Counted from the first letter of the stretch, positions 23,243 to 35,489 are shown. The stretch is 64,000 nt of DNA from Desarmillaria ectypa (GCA_030407005.1 JAUDYN010000001.1:3596001-3660000), one strand, 5' to 3'. The notes: a model not told the origin generated them from the letters alone. Numbers and translations: made by a program.

Positions 23243-23623
23243 TGCGTACAACGGTCTTGGATTTTTGGGGAACTTGAGAGCTGATTATGGAATGTGCAAT
23301 ATAGATAGTCAATTCGATGGCAATTCTGGTTCCACCATGTATTAGTACAACCAAAACTCAAAGAACGAGGTTGTGTGCAGACACAAGTATTTGTATCCAG
23401 CAACGAATGTATTTTCTGCATAAATTTTTGAGTCTCGTACTGAGATATACATCGCCTTGCTATCTCTTGCTGTATACATGTGTACGCAGTGACAGCAATA
23501 AATAAATGTGACGAGTCCGAATTTTATACATAAGCTAGTAGTGAGCCTGGGAAATTTCTTCGCTTGACATTTTTCCCTCTTCATCCATCTACGACTTCAC
23601 CTTGAGGCTTCAAGGTTCAAGGT
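23243..23623. other. Intergenic, no feature seen
   Basis: Right end of the duplicated block at about 23,325, then A/T-rich spacer between convergent transcription units. Confidence 0.4.
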
Positions 23624-23996
23624 TCAACAGTCTGCTTTACCGCCATGGATAAAACTCAAAGTTTTGAGGCGGTCCTCTAGCAATTTCACCGATCTGAAGC
23701 ATTCTCCAAACCTCTTATTTTCTTCGCACTCAAAACCGAAATCCAATCGCTGATAGCTGAATGGCGTGGTAAAATGCGTGCAGTTGATGTACAGCGGCAT
23801 TTCCGAGTACGCACACGGCGCGTATCGGGCTGTTACTGCGGCTTCTTCGACCACGTACTGACGCCAGACTGTTATTTAAGAATATAGACCTGAAGGCCAC
23901 TGACTGTTTATTTCGGTCACTACAGCCCAGTGACCAGCCTAGTGAAAGGATGACAATCGTTGCAGCCCATCTACCAAATTTTTTCCCATTAGGCAT
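23624..23996 (-). CDS. Small membrane-anchored protein, unknown function
   Basis: Two-exon gene for 105 aa: 23,996-23,924 and 23,868-23,624, with a 55-nt GT-AG intron. The parts join in frame to 318 nt including TGA. Residues 1-9 are basic (MPNGKKFGR), 10-26 a membrane segment (WAATIVILSLGWSLGFW), and the rest is soluble with Cys at the APC, INC, FEC and GEC positions. The layout resembles small mitochondrial or ER membrane proteins, but I recognise no family. It is divergent from the transporter at 24,120, with only 123 bp between the ATGs, so the two may share a promoter. Confidence 0.5.
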
Positions 23997-24119
23997 ATGA
24001 CTCAGTCCCGGACCGCTTCTCTGATTGCGAAGCTCAAAACATACCCCATGGCAACACCACGGAATGGGTGTCCGACTTAGGCTAAGTTTAGTAGTCCTCA
24101 CCATTACGATAAGCCATCG

Positions 24120-26488
24120 ATGGGCAACTTCAAGCCAACTGTCGAGACCTCCGAGTATCATGTTGAAGAGCGTCGTCCTGGATTCCTTGGAAGGTTTTTA
24201 AAGGAAGAACCTGAGCGTGCATTGTTGGATAACCTGACACGCATGAACGAGACCGAGTTGGATCCTGTGGTTGTGAAGCGGATTGAGCGAAGGGTTGACT
24301 TGCTGGTTATTCCTGCATTGGCCGTTTGCTACATGGTGAGTCCGCTAATTATCTATTCCGAACCGTTCTAACATTTGACCCTTCAGTTTTACTATATGTA
24401 TGCAGTGTTTTATCATTGCGAAGTTGCACCACTCACCATGTTTATGCAGCGATAAGACGACGCTCTCGTATGCTGCAATATTCGGGAGTGAGTCGCCGTT
24501 GTTCGCTTCATCATAATCTTTTCATTTTCGTCGGCTACAGTCAAGGAAGATCTAGCCTTGGGAAAAACTGAATACGTACGTATATTCATTCTGTGTCGTT
24601 TGACTGATCTCACCGTGCAGTAAATGCCAATAGCAATGGCTATCAAGTATCTTCTATTGTGCGTGTGAGCTTGCTATATTCTTCTTTGTGAACTCATTGA
24701 TTCTTCAGTTGGTTGGCTGTTCTGGGGTTTCCCGACCAATCTCCTCATGCAGAAATTTCCCATAGCAAAATATCTCGCTGTCAATGTGTGTTCACTACCG
24801 TGATACCTTTTTGGAGCCCTTCATGACATCGGGATTTCTGGCAGATCTTCTTCTGGGGAGTGCTTCTCATGGCCCAAGCAGCAGCGAAGGGCTTCAAGGA
24901 CATGATGATCCTGCGCATTCTCTCCGGCGCGGCAGAGTCTACGGCAGACCCTGCATTCGTTCTGATCACCGGGCTGTGGTATACGCGCAGCCAGCAACCT
25001 ATTCGAATCGGACTCTGGTATAGTGCCAATGGTATTGGTATCGCCCTCGGCGGGTTATTGGGATATGCCATTGGACATGTACGTGGTTCTCAATCTTCCA
25101 GACTAGGATGATTGTCTTGATGCGCTTCCTCAGATCAAGGGTGCTCTTCCGTCGTGGCGCTACGAATTTCTTATCATCGGAACCCTCTGCTCGTTTTGGG
25201 CGCTCGTCATGTTCACCTTTGTTCCTGATTCTCCGTATTACAAGTCGCGTTGGTTTAAGGACGAGGATCGGCTCATCGTCCTGAGTCGTAAGAGGCATGA
25301 TCAAGCAGGCACTGATACTCACAGGTCAGTACTGTTTCGGTATGCAGGTGGTAACAATCTGAGTGTGTTTTAGAGTGAAGGCTGATCAAATTGTTGAAGC
25401 GTTTTGCGACCCCAAGATCTATCTCTTCTTCCTGCTCGGGTTTTCCTCAAATATCCCGAATGTATGTCTCTTATTTGTCCTGGGACTCTGCGTGGAAGCT
25501 AATGGGGTTCTCTAGGGTGGAATTTCGAACTTGTAAGGCCCGCATCGACTTCGATAATCGATCCATTTTCTCATCTTTCTCTGCCAGCGGAACGCTCATT
25601 ATACAAGGCTTCGGTTTTGACACACTCGAGACGAGTTTGATGCAGATTCCGTACGGTTCCTTCATCTGCTTCTGGTCTGTTCATTATCGGTGATATCCTA
25701 TGTCGAATGCTTAAATTTACATAGTATTCTATTTTCTGTGTGGCTTAACACCAAAGCACCAAAGAATAGCAGAACCCTTCTCATGATCGTATTTCTCCTG
25801 CCCAATATCATTGGTAGCTGTGTAAGGCCATCAAACGAACCTGTGACATTCTACTAACCCTTGGGTTTAGATGATGGCCTGGGGCCCCGCAACCTCAAAA
25901 CCTACGCGCCTGATTGGTTACTGGTTAACCGGATCGTACAACGCTACTTTTGTCCTCGGACTGTCACTTGTATCTGGAAACGTTGGCGGTCAAACGAAGA
26001 GAGGTTAACCTCTACAGAGCATTCGGGCTTTGCTACTTTCTCACTTGATTTACTCTAGCTATCGCCAATGCGGCTGTCTTCCTGGGTCTATGTGCAGGGT
26101 ATGCAGGCAACACTGTTGTGTCATAGAAGGGATAAGTACGGCTAACCCGCCAGTAATGCCTAGAAACATTGTCGGACCTTTTCTCTTCAAAACTTCGGAG
26201 GCGCCGAAATACACCAGCGGCATTGTTGGCATGCTTGTCGCTAATATTGTTGAGGTCTTTATTATTCTGGCGTTGAGGACCCTTTTCTTGACGTCGAATA
26301 AGCGGAGAGACAAGAAGATGGCAGATGAAGGAGCCGAATACGATGAGCGCAGAGCCATGATGGATGATATAACAGATTTTGCGAATCCTGCATTTAGATA
26401 TGTAGCTGTGGGTTTTTTCTTATTTTTCAAGCGTGGAAAGATGACTGATGATGCTGCAGTGAGATGGTTGCAGGCTATTGCTGGGTAA
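24120..26488 (+). CDS. MFS transporter, Dal5/allantoate permease-like (anion:cation symporter)
   Basis: Plasma-membrane transporter of the major facilitator superfamily. ATG 24,120 gives MGNFKPTVETSEY. At least a dozen exons with short introns. Spliced motifs in order: RVDLLVIPALAVCYMFYY, DKTTLSYAAIFGIKEDL, WLSSIFYFGWLFWGFPTNLL, AAESTADPAFVLITGLWY, GLWYSANGIGIALGG, TGSYNATFVLGLSLVSGNVG, CAGNIVGPFLFK (intron donor GTATGC after GCAGG), and a C-terminal NPAFRYVA. The DKTTL, WGFPTN and CAGNI..GPF motifs are typical of Dal5-like permeases for allantoate, nicotinate or other organic anions. Substrate not determined. The end at 26,488 is the first in-frame stop; the last residues could be intronic. 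Confidence 0.8.
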
Positions 26489-26901
26489 AGATATCTTCTA
26501 TCTAATCTTGATCCTTCTGGATGACCGCCGTCGCTGACGTGTCGCTGTAAAATTCTGAGGCATGTATGCCGGTATCACCAATGCTTACGGATATCAACTT
26601 GCAGTGAAACAGCAGAGGGAACTAACTACATGTTTCGGTGGCGAGTCCGATCACCCAGCCTCTTCCGCGCCACAGTCGACCGACGACCTTGAATATCATT
26701 CAATGATAAGCGTGAACTTCTAACACCATACGACTCGTCAGGCTGGCCATTCAGAAAGAGAGGAAAGTCCCTCTCCACTTCTAGTGCTTATGTCGACAAG
26801 TCAACACATTGAGCTAATGGCTGTGTTCGGGATTCGGACCGACGAACGGGCCCAGCGTTAACACCCTTTCAGTCACTAACGGCAATAGGACTACAACCAC
26901 C
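26489..26901. other. Intergenic, no feature seen
   Basis: Spacer between two plus-strand genes; no repeat or RNA signal recognised. Confidence 0.4.
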
Positions 26902-27936
26902 ATGAGTTTAGCAAGGCCGTCTTCGGTTATCGATCGTTTTCCCTACTTACCAGTTGAAATAATCGCGCTCATTATTGAGGAAGTATGGGCTCTTCCTTTG
27001 AGCAAAAAGGAGCGTCATTTCTTCATGAGGGCCTCACTTCATGTTGGTCGAATATGGATGCTCAGTTTCCTACGGGTCTCATTCACGCATCTGCATATCG
27101 TTTCATATGCTTACTTCAAGTACATCGTACTTCTTCAAATCGACCCAACTTTCACTTCTAGCACCGTTACAGATTCCGACGGTGTGCAGCTGTCTCTAGG
27201 CGCTTATCTCTGTCGTTGCTGTCGTTCCCTCACTGTCTCTGTCCAAGACACTTCGTTCTATGGCTTCCCTCAAATATTCACAAATCTTCCCCATATCCGA
27301 TGCATAACGCTCCTCTATCATAATGTTAGCCAACAGATGCCTTTCGCCTACGTTTGCCGGTTCCACTTCCTCTTCCCCCCTAGAACCATCGATTCACTAG
27401 AAATGCTATTCACATACGACGTCGAAGATGCAAATTACTCGGCCCGTATTCGCCATCTTTACCACTCGAAAGAGTTCTACTACCCTCCAAAGTTCTATTC
27501 TCCATCAGTCAGATACGGGGGTGTCTTACAATCCAAGTCGCTCACCTTGCCGTATATCCGCCATTTGACTATCTGCGGTGCCAATCCAGCATTGGTGCTT
27601 CTGATAAAGTACATATGCCCAGCTTTAGAGAGCTTTGAGACGGACATCGACCCGGTGGTCCTTGAGTTGGGGTTCGATGCCACCAACATCCGTCCACCCC
27701 TAGAGACTCTCGAAGAGCGTTTCTGGGGCGATAATAGATACACGAGTTGGGATGAACTGCCAGAGTGGATAAAGGAAACGGAACCGCCAAATACGGAGAA
27801 CGAAGTGGTGACGGAGTATATAGATTCCGATACACCGCTTCCGGGGCTGCTTCACAGAGAGCCAAATATCTGGAATGATGCCATTAATTGGTGCAGGTTC
27901 CTTTGGGATAGAAGGTGTTTAGGCGTGGCAACGTGA
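26902..27936 (+). CDS. F-box-like protein of unknown substrate
   Basis: Intronless gene for 344 aa. The N-terminus RFPYLPVEIIALIIEEVW followed by MRASLHVGRIWMLSF has the shape of a fungal F-box (LPxEI..I, then a Leu-rich helix). The middle has LRR-like pieces (LPHIRCITLLYHNV, LPYIRHLTICGANPAL, CPALESFETDI), and the acidic C-terminus is rich in Trp and Pro. Probably an SCF adaptor, but the F-box match is by eye. No lesion seen. Confidence 0.6.
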   Translation: MSLARPSSVIDRFPYLPVEIIALIIEEVWALPLSKKERHFFMRASLHVGRIWMLSFLRVSFTHLHIVSYAYFKYIVLLQIDPTFTSSTVTDSDGVQLSLGAYLCRCCRSLTVSVQDTSFYGFPQIFTNLPHIRCITLLYHNVSQQMPFAYVCRFHFLFPPRTIDSLEMLFTYDVEDANYSARIRHLYHSKEFYYPPKFYSPSVRYGGVLQSKSLTLPYIRHLTICGANPALVLLIKYICPALESFETDIDPVVLELGFDATNIRPPLETLEERFWGDNRYTSWDELPEWIKETEPPNTENEVVTEYIDSDTPLPGLLHREPNIWNDAINWCRFLWDRRCLGVAT

Positions 27937-27948
27937 GGTGAGAGAAGA

Positions 27949-28690
27949 TTATCGTGTCTTGACTGTTCTCAAGATCTGACTGAGCCAATGTCTCCGGTGC
28001 GAAGGGAACCCCTTCTCCCACAAATCTCGGTCAATGAGATGATGCTTCCACGGCATGGTCCTCTTGCGTCGTAGCATAGCGAGTTCATAGGCAAGATAAG
28101 GAGGGAGAGGTGGCCGTGGCGCCTGGACGCGGGCCTTGCGTGCAAAGACGCGACAGAACCAACACATTCTGGAAATGTGAAAATGTGGGACGGTGGCTTT
28201 GGCGCCCAGTAATAGAGCGTGTATAAAAGGAGGCAAACCACCCGATAACATGAAATGTCAATTATCTTGTTGAAGAGTTGGTAACGCACTCGATCACGGA
28301 TGGCCGCGTTCCCGAACCTTTCCGTAGCTCCACATTCCCCGCACTTCGTCTTTCTTGTGAACGATTTTTGCTGCATGGCTGTCTTCGGGGCTGCACAGCG
28401 GCGTAAAAAATTCAATCTCTTCAAGTTGGAGGGGAGCTAGCTCTGATATCAAATCCCCTGAGGCATTGAATTATTTGTTATACCGTAGCGCCATATGACG
28501 AGAATTTGAGAATGGGCGCTACAGCGTCCAGGAACTCGGAAGATGAAGCTGCGAAAGACCAGGGTAAAGAGACGAAAATCAGTAATTGGGATAAAGAGTC
28601 GAGGAGAGCGAGCTCCTGTGTGACCAAACTGTTACAATTGGTCCCAAAATGGAATCGCATTTGAGAGTCGGCCCGAAAGCCGATCATGTC
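27949..28690 (-). CDS. Hypothetical multi-exon protein, N-terminus uncertain
   Basis: Three stretches join in frame through GT-AG introns. A 3' exon 28,168-27,949 has PMCWFCRVFARKARVQ, YELAMLRRKRTMPWKHH and FPSHRRHWLSQILR. A middle exon 28,442-28,298 has LEEIEFFTPLCSPED and IVHKKDEVRGMWSYGKV. An upstream exon ends at 28,484 (ILVIWRYE). The intron between the first two listed is 129 nt; the other is only 41 nt. The start, within about 28,500-28,690, is not resolved. The protein is basic near its C-terminus and I recognise no family. Confidence 0.4.
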
Positions 28691-28888
28691 TGGAGAGCAC
28701 TATCGGGCACCTGCAATGCAGGGCGCTGTGGAGTTAATGCAAGTGCTATCTCGGGAATGAACTTAGAGACGTAATAGATACGAGCTGAAAGAATAGTATA
28801 TAAGTGTACAAAGGGTCTGAAACGGTGCGTGGTAGCCATGGCGGTTCATAGAGCAGTAATAAGTAGACAGGCTTGTAATAAATAAATG

Positions 28889-30428
28889 TCAGATATAATA
28901 GTCTTGTACGGTCAGGTTCTTGACCTGGAAGATTGCACCCGGGTTATTCTCAGCGATGCGTGTCTCCTTCCGGTCATGGACATTCTTCACCCGCGCACGG
29001 ACATACTCTAAAGACGCAAACTATGAGGACTACGTCGACAAACTTGTGGGACGCATTACGTACCATATCCACTGACCGAGTCTTCAGTGACCTTCGTTTC
29101 ATCCTCGGTCACCAATCCTTCGCGGAAGAGAACAGGACTCGGAGCAGGAACCATCGGTACATTATTACCCGGTCGCGCAAAGTAGAAGAGCCCGAGACGC
29201 TCAAGGTGCGTTTGATCGGGAGGTGGACGGACGACGCGGTGAATGGTACTCTTTATGTATCCCTAAATTGATGCAGTAATGAATATATAATCCATAGCAG
29301 CGAAAGTGCTCCACAGATCACCTTGGTTAAGAAAGACAAGGTGTCAGCAGCATTACAGGTAATACCTCCTGGGACATACTTGACCCATTTCCACTCATTA
29401 TTGGGATCCTTGACTTGGAGGCTGAGAACGGTTTTAGTGCATATAAGCATTACCAAGAGGTGAACTTACGCCGCAACGGGCTGCGAGAAGAGGAGGGTAA
29501 GAGAGCCTGCTATAAACTTTAAATCCCGCTTTCATGATCATAACCAGAGAAAATATACCAAAGTCTATATCATTCATGTCAGCATGGTATAAAGTGGTCC
29601 ACAAGGCCAGCTTACCTGTATGGCCAGCAGTCCATTGGTCTGAAATCTTCTTGTCGTCTTCAAGTGACCGAGGATGGTAAATCATCTGCTCGGATATGTT
29701 ATCATGAACGAGTTGTGAAATCGAAAGAACTAACGTAGCGGAGATGATCTTCTGACGGCGCTTCATAACTGTGACGATCGACAAAGTAGTTCTCCGGCAG
29801 CTCCAATATTATTGCGAACAGGACAAAAAGTTTCCGAATGACATCATCCCATATCCTCCGATGGAAATGGGCAATCTCGTCACGATAAGATTTGATGAAC
29901 TGATGTTGAGGGATATTAACATAATCCGATGTGAACTTGGGCACATTCAGCTGAGGTAGGGCATACATAAATGGTTGAAATGAAGTGCAGTACGAGAAGC
30001 CCACCATCTCCATATTCTCTTTAACATCTGAGCGACTAACGAACCGTGTTGGCTCTCTGTATCCAAAGTAGCTAACCGAACAATTGAGCGGTAATCCTTG
30101 AGATAACTTGACAATGAAGGACTCACTTCCCGGTCGAGAAATCACAGGCGAACTTTCTCTTCTCCTCTAGCGGAAGCTTGAAAAACGTATTACCAATAGC
30201 AAGCTGGCGGTCTAACTGCTCCTGAGTGAAGCTAGTGCCGACTACGGTCCAGAAGCCCCAGCGTTTCACTGCGTCTTTGAGTTCAACCGCGAGATCCTGT
30301 TTACCATTGGGCTCGTCGAATTTTGAAAGGTCGATGATGACGAACGGAGCCCAGTCAAGGGGCGCTTGTGTTGGTGGCGGGACTGCATAGGGCTCAAGTG
30401 GAGGTTTCTCGTGGACAAGAGCAGGCAT
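28889..30428 (-). CDS. 2-oxoglutarate/Fe(II)-dependent dioxygenase (isopenicillin N synthase-like)
   Basis: Non-heme iron oxygenase of the DIOX_N/2OG-FeII_Oxy family. Start MPALVHEKPPLEPY at 30,428; stop TGA at 28,891-28,889. N-terminal domain: FVIIDLSKFDEP, RWGFWTVVG, FFKLPLEEKRKF. The core carries the iron ligands His-x-Asp in WTAGHTDFGSLTLLFSQPV and the distal His in STIHRVVRPPP; the HRVV-R pattern also supplies the 2OG-binding Arg. Between them are QVKDPNNEWKWV and ADTLSFLTKGYIK. The C-terminus RLGLFYFARPGNN is typical. Several introns of about 50 nt. Such enzymes hydroxylate, desaturate or cyclise small molecules; substrate unknown. Divergent from a transporter 823 bp away, a pairing that could reflect a shared substrate. 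Confidence 0.88.
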
Positions 30429-31186
30429 TGAGGTACGGACCACCAAGTTGATTCATGTACATTTTTAAATGAGTGAGAAAAAGACGATAGTCTCGTGCTC
30501 AGAAGAGGACCTGAGGCCGAAAATATCTGAGATGAGGTGATAGTTGCATCATTTTCCTATTGCTCTGGCCATCGTCCAGGAATAGTTCCACCCAGTGTTA
30601 GTGGCTACTTGCCATGGGATGATGCATGGGAGCAATGGCGCAAGAGGAATCATTGATGATGCTAGGTTTCCGGGGAGAACCTCACTGCGATCTGTTGATA
30701 AGAGAAAAGTGGATGGAGAGGCAGCACGTATACATCGAGAGCCTTCGCACAGACTCATAATGGCGGCAAGAGATTGAGTCAAGTTGGAACCGAACGAGGA
30801 AGGATAGCAATCACGTGGATCCGACGCGCAAAGTTCAAACACAAGTCTGAGACTTCAACTTCAAGCTTATCCTGACCGGCGCCTAAAATCCTCTTTCAAG
30901 CTGCATCTAACAGTTTTTCTGTTACTGAAACTAAGGCAAGATTTTTTCCATTGGCCATGATCCCCATTATCCTGCACTGGGAATTCCGACATCTGACCAG
31001 GCTACACTTCTTGTCCATGATCTTGGCACGGAAAGCATCCAAATAAGGCGAATAATTTTTTCATCGGAAACATCTTTGCGGCGAAACCATATGCTTTCTC
31101 CCAGCAATTTCTCCACTCCGCATTTCATAATAAGTTTCGACATGAAGCTCGGCTTCTGTACTCCCCTTTGACGTGATGATGGGGCG
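30429..31186. other. Divergent intergenic region
   Basis: Gene-free region between the dioxygenase and the second MFS transporter; likely carries promoters for both. Confidence 0.4.
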
Positions 31187-31194
31187 TATAAAAG
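31187..31194 (+). promoter_or_regulatory. TATA box of second MFS transporter
   Basis: TATAAAAG lies 65 nt before the ATG at 31,252. Confidence 0.55.
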
Positions 31195-31251
31195 ACCTTC
31201 CCCGCGGGAAAAGATTCCTCTGAGGCACTATCCTCATTTACTTTCCTGGGA

Positions 31252-33055
31252 ATGGATCTCGCAGAAGAGACTCTCGATGGCGAAAAAGCTTCCTGTGATC
31301 CTGACGTACCTCTATCTGATGAAGAACTCAGGAAGGTCCAACGGCGGATTGGTGCGTATACAACTTGGAAATTGCTCTAGTCTTCGCTGATCTCTTCTTA
31401 GATATCCGCATCATCCCATGGCTATGCATAACATACCTGGTCATGTGCATCGACATCAACAATATCGCCAATGCCGCTATTCTCAATATCGAACAAGGAC
31501 ATGGGATCAAGAAGCAGCTACACCTGAGTACGCAAGACTGGAACTGGGTTGTTTCGTGCTTCTTCTACCCTTACGCCGCCTTTGAGCCAGTGTCTACGCT
31601 CCTGATGAAGCGGACGACGTGAGTGTGTCTTTTTCCAGTGAAGATACATCGTCTGACAGTCTTGCCAACAGACCGAGCTTTTGGATTGGGCGGATCATGA
31701 TAACATGGGGAATCATCGTCATGTGCATCGCGTCAGTGCAAAACTACGGTGGCCTCATAACTTGTCGAGTCCGTACGTATTTCTTGTTTCACGTACTATT
31801 TCTGCTGGACAACTCTTCCAGTACTGGGTGCCGCCGAAGCTGGGTATTACCCCTGCGTGATATACTACCTCGCATTCTGGTTCAGACCGGAAGAACTAGC
31901 TCTCCGAGTCGCCGCATTTTACTCTTTTGGTCAAGTCAGCGGTTTCGTCGGAGGGTTTCTGGCGTTTGCGATTTCGTATGCGGATGGGGTTCTATCAGGA
32001 TGGAGATGGCTGTTCATCATCGGTAAGGACAAATTTACCTTTTGCCAATCACACGCGTTATCTCATTGAGCAGAGGGCATACCAGCGATCCTAATGGGAG
32101 TAGCGACTCTTTTCATTCTCCCCGACTTCCCGCAGACAGCTACATTCTTGACTGAGCGCGAACGATTGATGATAATCAATCAGTTGTCTAAAGACGCCCC
32201 ATCGAAAGAAGGAAAGACTTGGGATAAGGGCGAGGTGTTGAAGCTCTTTGCAGACCCAACGTTTTGGACCTTCTCTGTGGTGTGGTTTTGCCATGCGATT
32301 GGAGGATTTGGGTTGTCGTATGTCCTGCCTACGGTAATATATCAGCTTGGTACGCGTTTTGTTATTCAACGACCGCAAAATATTGACATCCGTTGTAGGA
32401 TTTACAACGACAGCATTAAGCAACGTTCTCTCTATGCCCCCATCACTGAGCGCGTTTGTATTGCTGAACACGCTGGGATGGCTCATTCAGAAGCGTTTTT
32501 GGAACCCTTTCCGGATAGCTATAGGACGTGCGTGATTCTCTGTCCAGATATAGTCGACTGACCGTCCTGCGGTAGTGGAATTCACCAATATAATCTGCTG
32601 TATAATACTCATCGCCGTGAACGTAAGTCGCTCTCGATGTCCACAATAACATCTTCTGACTGGGCTCCAGGCTCCCGTAGTGCGCTACTTGGCACTACTT
32701 GTAGCGACCGCAACGGCTGGCTCTGTGTACGCTGTGCTTTGGCCAAACCGCGTTGAAGCCGCACGGGGAACATCAGCCGCTGGGATGGCAATAGGGATTA
32801 CTAATGCAATTGCACAGTTTTCGGGTATCCTTGGGCCGCAGATCTTTTCTGGTTAGTCGCATCCTTCAAAGGTATCCCAAATTGACGTGCCGCCGCATAG
32901 GTATATACGGGCCGTCGTACAAGGTTTCGTTCTCTGTTTGTGTAGGCCTTTTGGCAGGTGCTATATTGTCGATAGCAGCGTCTGCTGTGTTGTTGCACAG
33001 ATTATGGGGAGATGGGAGAACTAGTATCTCGTCAAAGGGGCGATCGACGAAGTGA
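31252..33055 (+). CDS. MFS transporter, Dal5/allantoate permease-like
   Basis: Second major-facilitator transporter, about 480 aa. ATG 31,252 (MDLAEETLDGEKAS), stop TGA at 33,053-33,055. Exons join in frame through short GT-AG introns (for example RRI-DIRIIPWL, RTT-PSFWIGR, RV-LLGAAEAGYYP, FII-EGIPAIL, QL-GFTTTALSN, FS-GIYGPSYK). Motifs: CIDINNIANAAI near TM1, LLGAAEAGYYPCVIYYLAFWF, LSGWRWLFIIEGIP, TATAGSVYAVLWPNR, GTSAAGMAIGITNAIAQ. This places it in the same anion:cation symporter family as the gene at 24,120 but in a different subgroup. Likely plasma membrane; substrate unknown. Divergent from the 2OG dioxygenase. Confidence 0.82.
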
Positions 33056-34257
33056 AGTAAATTGAATACCTGGGACCAGATAAACGTATAACTCTAGCTA
33101 CTGGCTATTCATACAAATTCTCCAAGATTTCCGGTTCCCAAGTGTACATCCCACCCGAGAATACCCAAGTACGCACTTGAGCAACCCTGAGACCCAAGTT
33201 CACTTTTCAGCCTCAGATATTGAGCTCAAAGCTCGAATTCTCTGGATGCAAAAAAAAAAAAGTCAAGAAGAAAGACTTTGAGAGACAAAAAATAGGCATC
33301 TTCACCAACGCCCGACACTGAGAGCTGCCCGTGAATCAGGTAATCTTGTATTCGAATTAGCAGCAACGCGAAGCATCAACAAAATATGAAGCGGCAGGGG
33401 CGAGGTTGTGAGAGTCTCCGGAGGTGGAAACATGTGTGTTCATGGACAAGGAGATCGAAGGCAAGAAAATAATCAATACGACAATGAGAGGGCAAAAGTC
33501 TTGGTAGACAGGCGCAGTAGCTTAGTCTGACAGTGCAGTACGCGTTTGTGGCTGTTAGTGTTAGTGCCCTAGGGGCCGAGTTGAAGTTAAAAACGACTTG
33601 AACTATGCTCTCAGCTGCTGCGTCAATGTTATTCCACCTACCTACCTGGGCTACCCTAACTCGAGCCCTAAGCCTTTTCCCTTCAGCCAAGGTCCTCCTA
33701 TACTTCGTATTCTTAACAGGCTACATATGCATTATTTCAATGATCTAGTTGTCAATTTGTCGTATAGTAAAATGGACTTGTAACATCGACTCCAGTGGTA
33801 AGTAGAAATAGCGTTCTCCTGTACTTGTGAATTTGAATCTAGATTATACCTCTCCCTCGAAACATTGCGTTACATTACTCAATTCTACACTTCACATTTG
33901 GAGGACCAGATTCTGAGGGAGGACAATGTCAGTAGTACCAACAAGGGTCAAACAGATTCTGCTGTCGTCTCTTCGCTCATTCTTCTCAAACCAATATGAA
34001 CCTGGATGGCTTGGCCGTCTCGAGATCTGAAACCGAGATATGTATATGAGCTGAAGTTCTCGAGCTCATTACGGTCTGAGACCAAGGGCTTATGAAAGTT
34101 TACACAGATAAACGCTATATATATGACACCGGTTAACGTTCAAGGCTAGGCCAACCCACATTCAAGTAGGGTGAGACGTGAAACATAGAATTTGCCTGAA
34201 TTTACCGCTAGCTGGAAATGGGGGGACACAAGTATCTCATCTGTGTACTTATCCATA
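33056..34257. other. Intergenic, 1.2 kb, no gene seen
   Basis: Contains a 12-nt A run at about 33,249 and low-complexity stretches. No repeat family or RNA gene recognised. Confidence 0.4.
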
Positions 34258-35200
34258 TCAAAAACCCTGAAATTCGCCTTCTCCTTCAACACCTTGCACG
34301 CGTCTACGATGGTGTCTCTCAAATGATCCGTACACAGGCTCGTAATCGTAATCCCTTGGTTGGAATACCAAATACACTTTCCGGACGAGCTTTGAGAGAA
34401 GGTCGCTTAGCTCCTCGAACGCTCTCCTCAGCGCCTCGAGTTGTTCTGATGTAACGGAATATTCCCGGTCTGACAACTTGATGGTCAGTCGCTCTATGAC
34501 GGGTGACACCTCCGTTATTGCTTTGAAGGACTTGATCCACCAGTTGATGAACGGCAGTGTCGTACTGTAGTGTAATGGCGAGTCGTAGATCAGTGACGGT
34601 GTTCAAGTCAAGAGGAGAGGTACTAGGTGGGCGAATCTCGCAGTTAGGGACTGTGTGGTGTGACTAGTGAGAATAGGCCAAATGGAATATGAGGAGTATT
34701 TACATTGATGACAATTAATCTCCAGGACTTGTAGATTCTTTGACGCTAAACTGGCATTCTGGACAACAGCCGAAAGTTCACGTTCATCCAGGAAAGGGTG
34801 TATAACACGGAATTCTTCCAAAATGTTCCCAGAATACGGGCATCCCCAGTTATCGTCGACACGCATCTTCTTGATGCGAGGAGCAGGAGAAGCTGGCATG
34901 GTGGGGACGTAGTCCTCCCGGTTCCGTACGCCCAGGCCCGATATGTGCAACTCCATCACATTGGAAAAGGAGATAACGATGTCATAGAACGCTAGGGGCG
35001 CGCGCCATTGGGGATATTGGAGCTCGAGTTTGGTGATGGCGAGACACGGAGTCGTCCCAGAGGGACAGTGTCACTGGATGCTCAGGCAGGAAAAAGATGA
35101 GGCATTGGACGCGTTTAACGCATTGGAGCAGTTTGCCAAAGAGCCTGTTCTCGTCGGGATTGAGGCAGTCAACGTGGTGGAATAGGTGGACACATGTTAA
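34258..35200 (-). pseudogene. F-box/LRR-type gene remnant
   Basis: Minus-strand pieces with F-box-family C-terminal character: HVDCLNPDENRLFGKLLQ (about 35,180), ITKLELQYPQWRAPLAFYD, NVMELHISGLGVRNRED, NLQVLEINCHQ, then after an apparent intron LPFINWWIKSFKAITEVSP and VIERLTIKLSDREYSV to a stop at 34,258. The pieces lie in different frames (shift near 35,050; stop or shift near 34,600), and no F-box or start codon was found upstream. Best read as a truncated, decayed gene. Confidence 0.45.
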
Positions 35201-35489
35201 CGTTCAAACGTTCAGAATGTTCAAGGGTAGAAATCGCGAGCATGCGTTCGCAGAGGGCGAGTCGGCAAAAGAGAGACTTTACTTTTCCTGAAAAGCTACA
35301 AGGAAGAAAAAAACGGCCTTTTGATTGCCGGTTTCCCAAATGGGAAGTCAGATTTTGAAAAACTCTAAATTGTTAATCATTTTTTTACGGAGACCCGGGG
35401 CATTTTTCACCAATCGCGTCAAGATGACGAAAGCTCTTTGTAACCATGGCCAAAAATTTACCCTCCTCCTCCCTTACTGATCTCCTGCG

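Noticed and set aside
27969..28424. Alternative 151-codon frame at 28.0-28.4 kb
   Set aside because: The spliced model with exons ending at 28,298 and 27,949 gives more protein-like sequence and uses GT-AG introns.
33245..33265. A run of 12 A as a possible retroposon tail
   Set aside because: No target duplication or upstream retroposon sequence recognised; ordinary low complexity.
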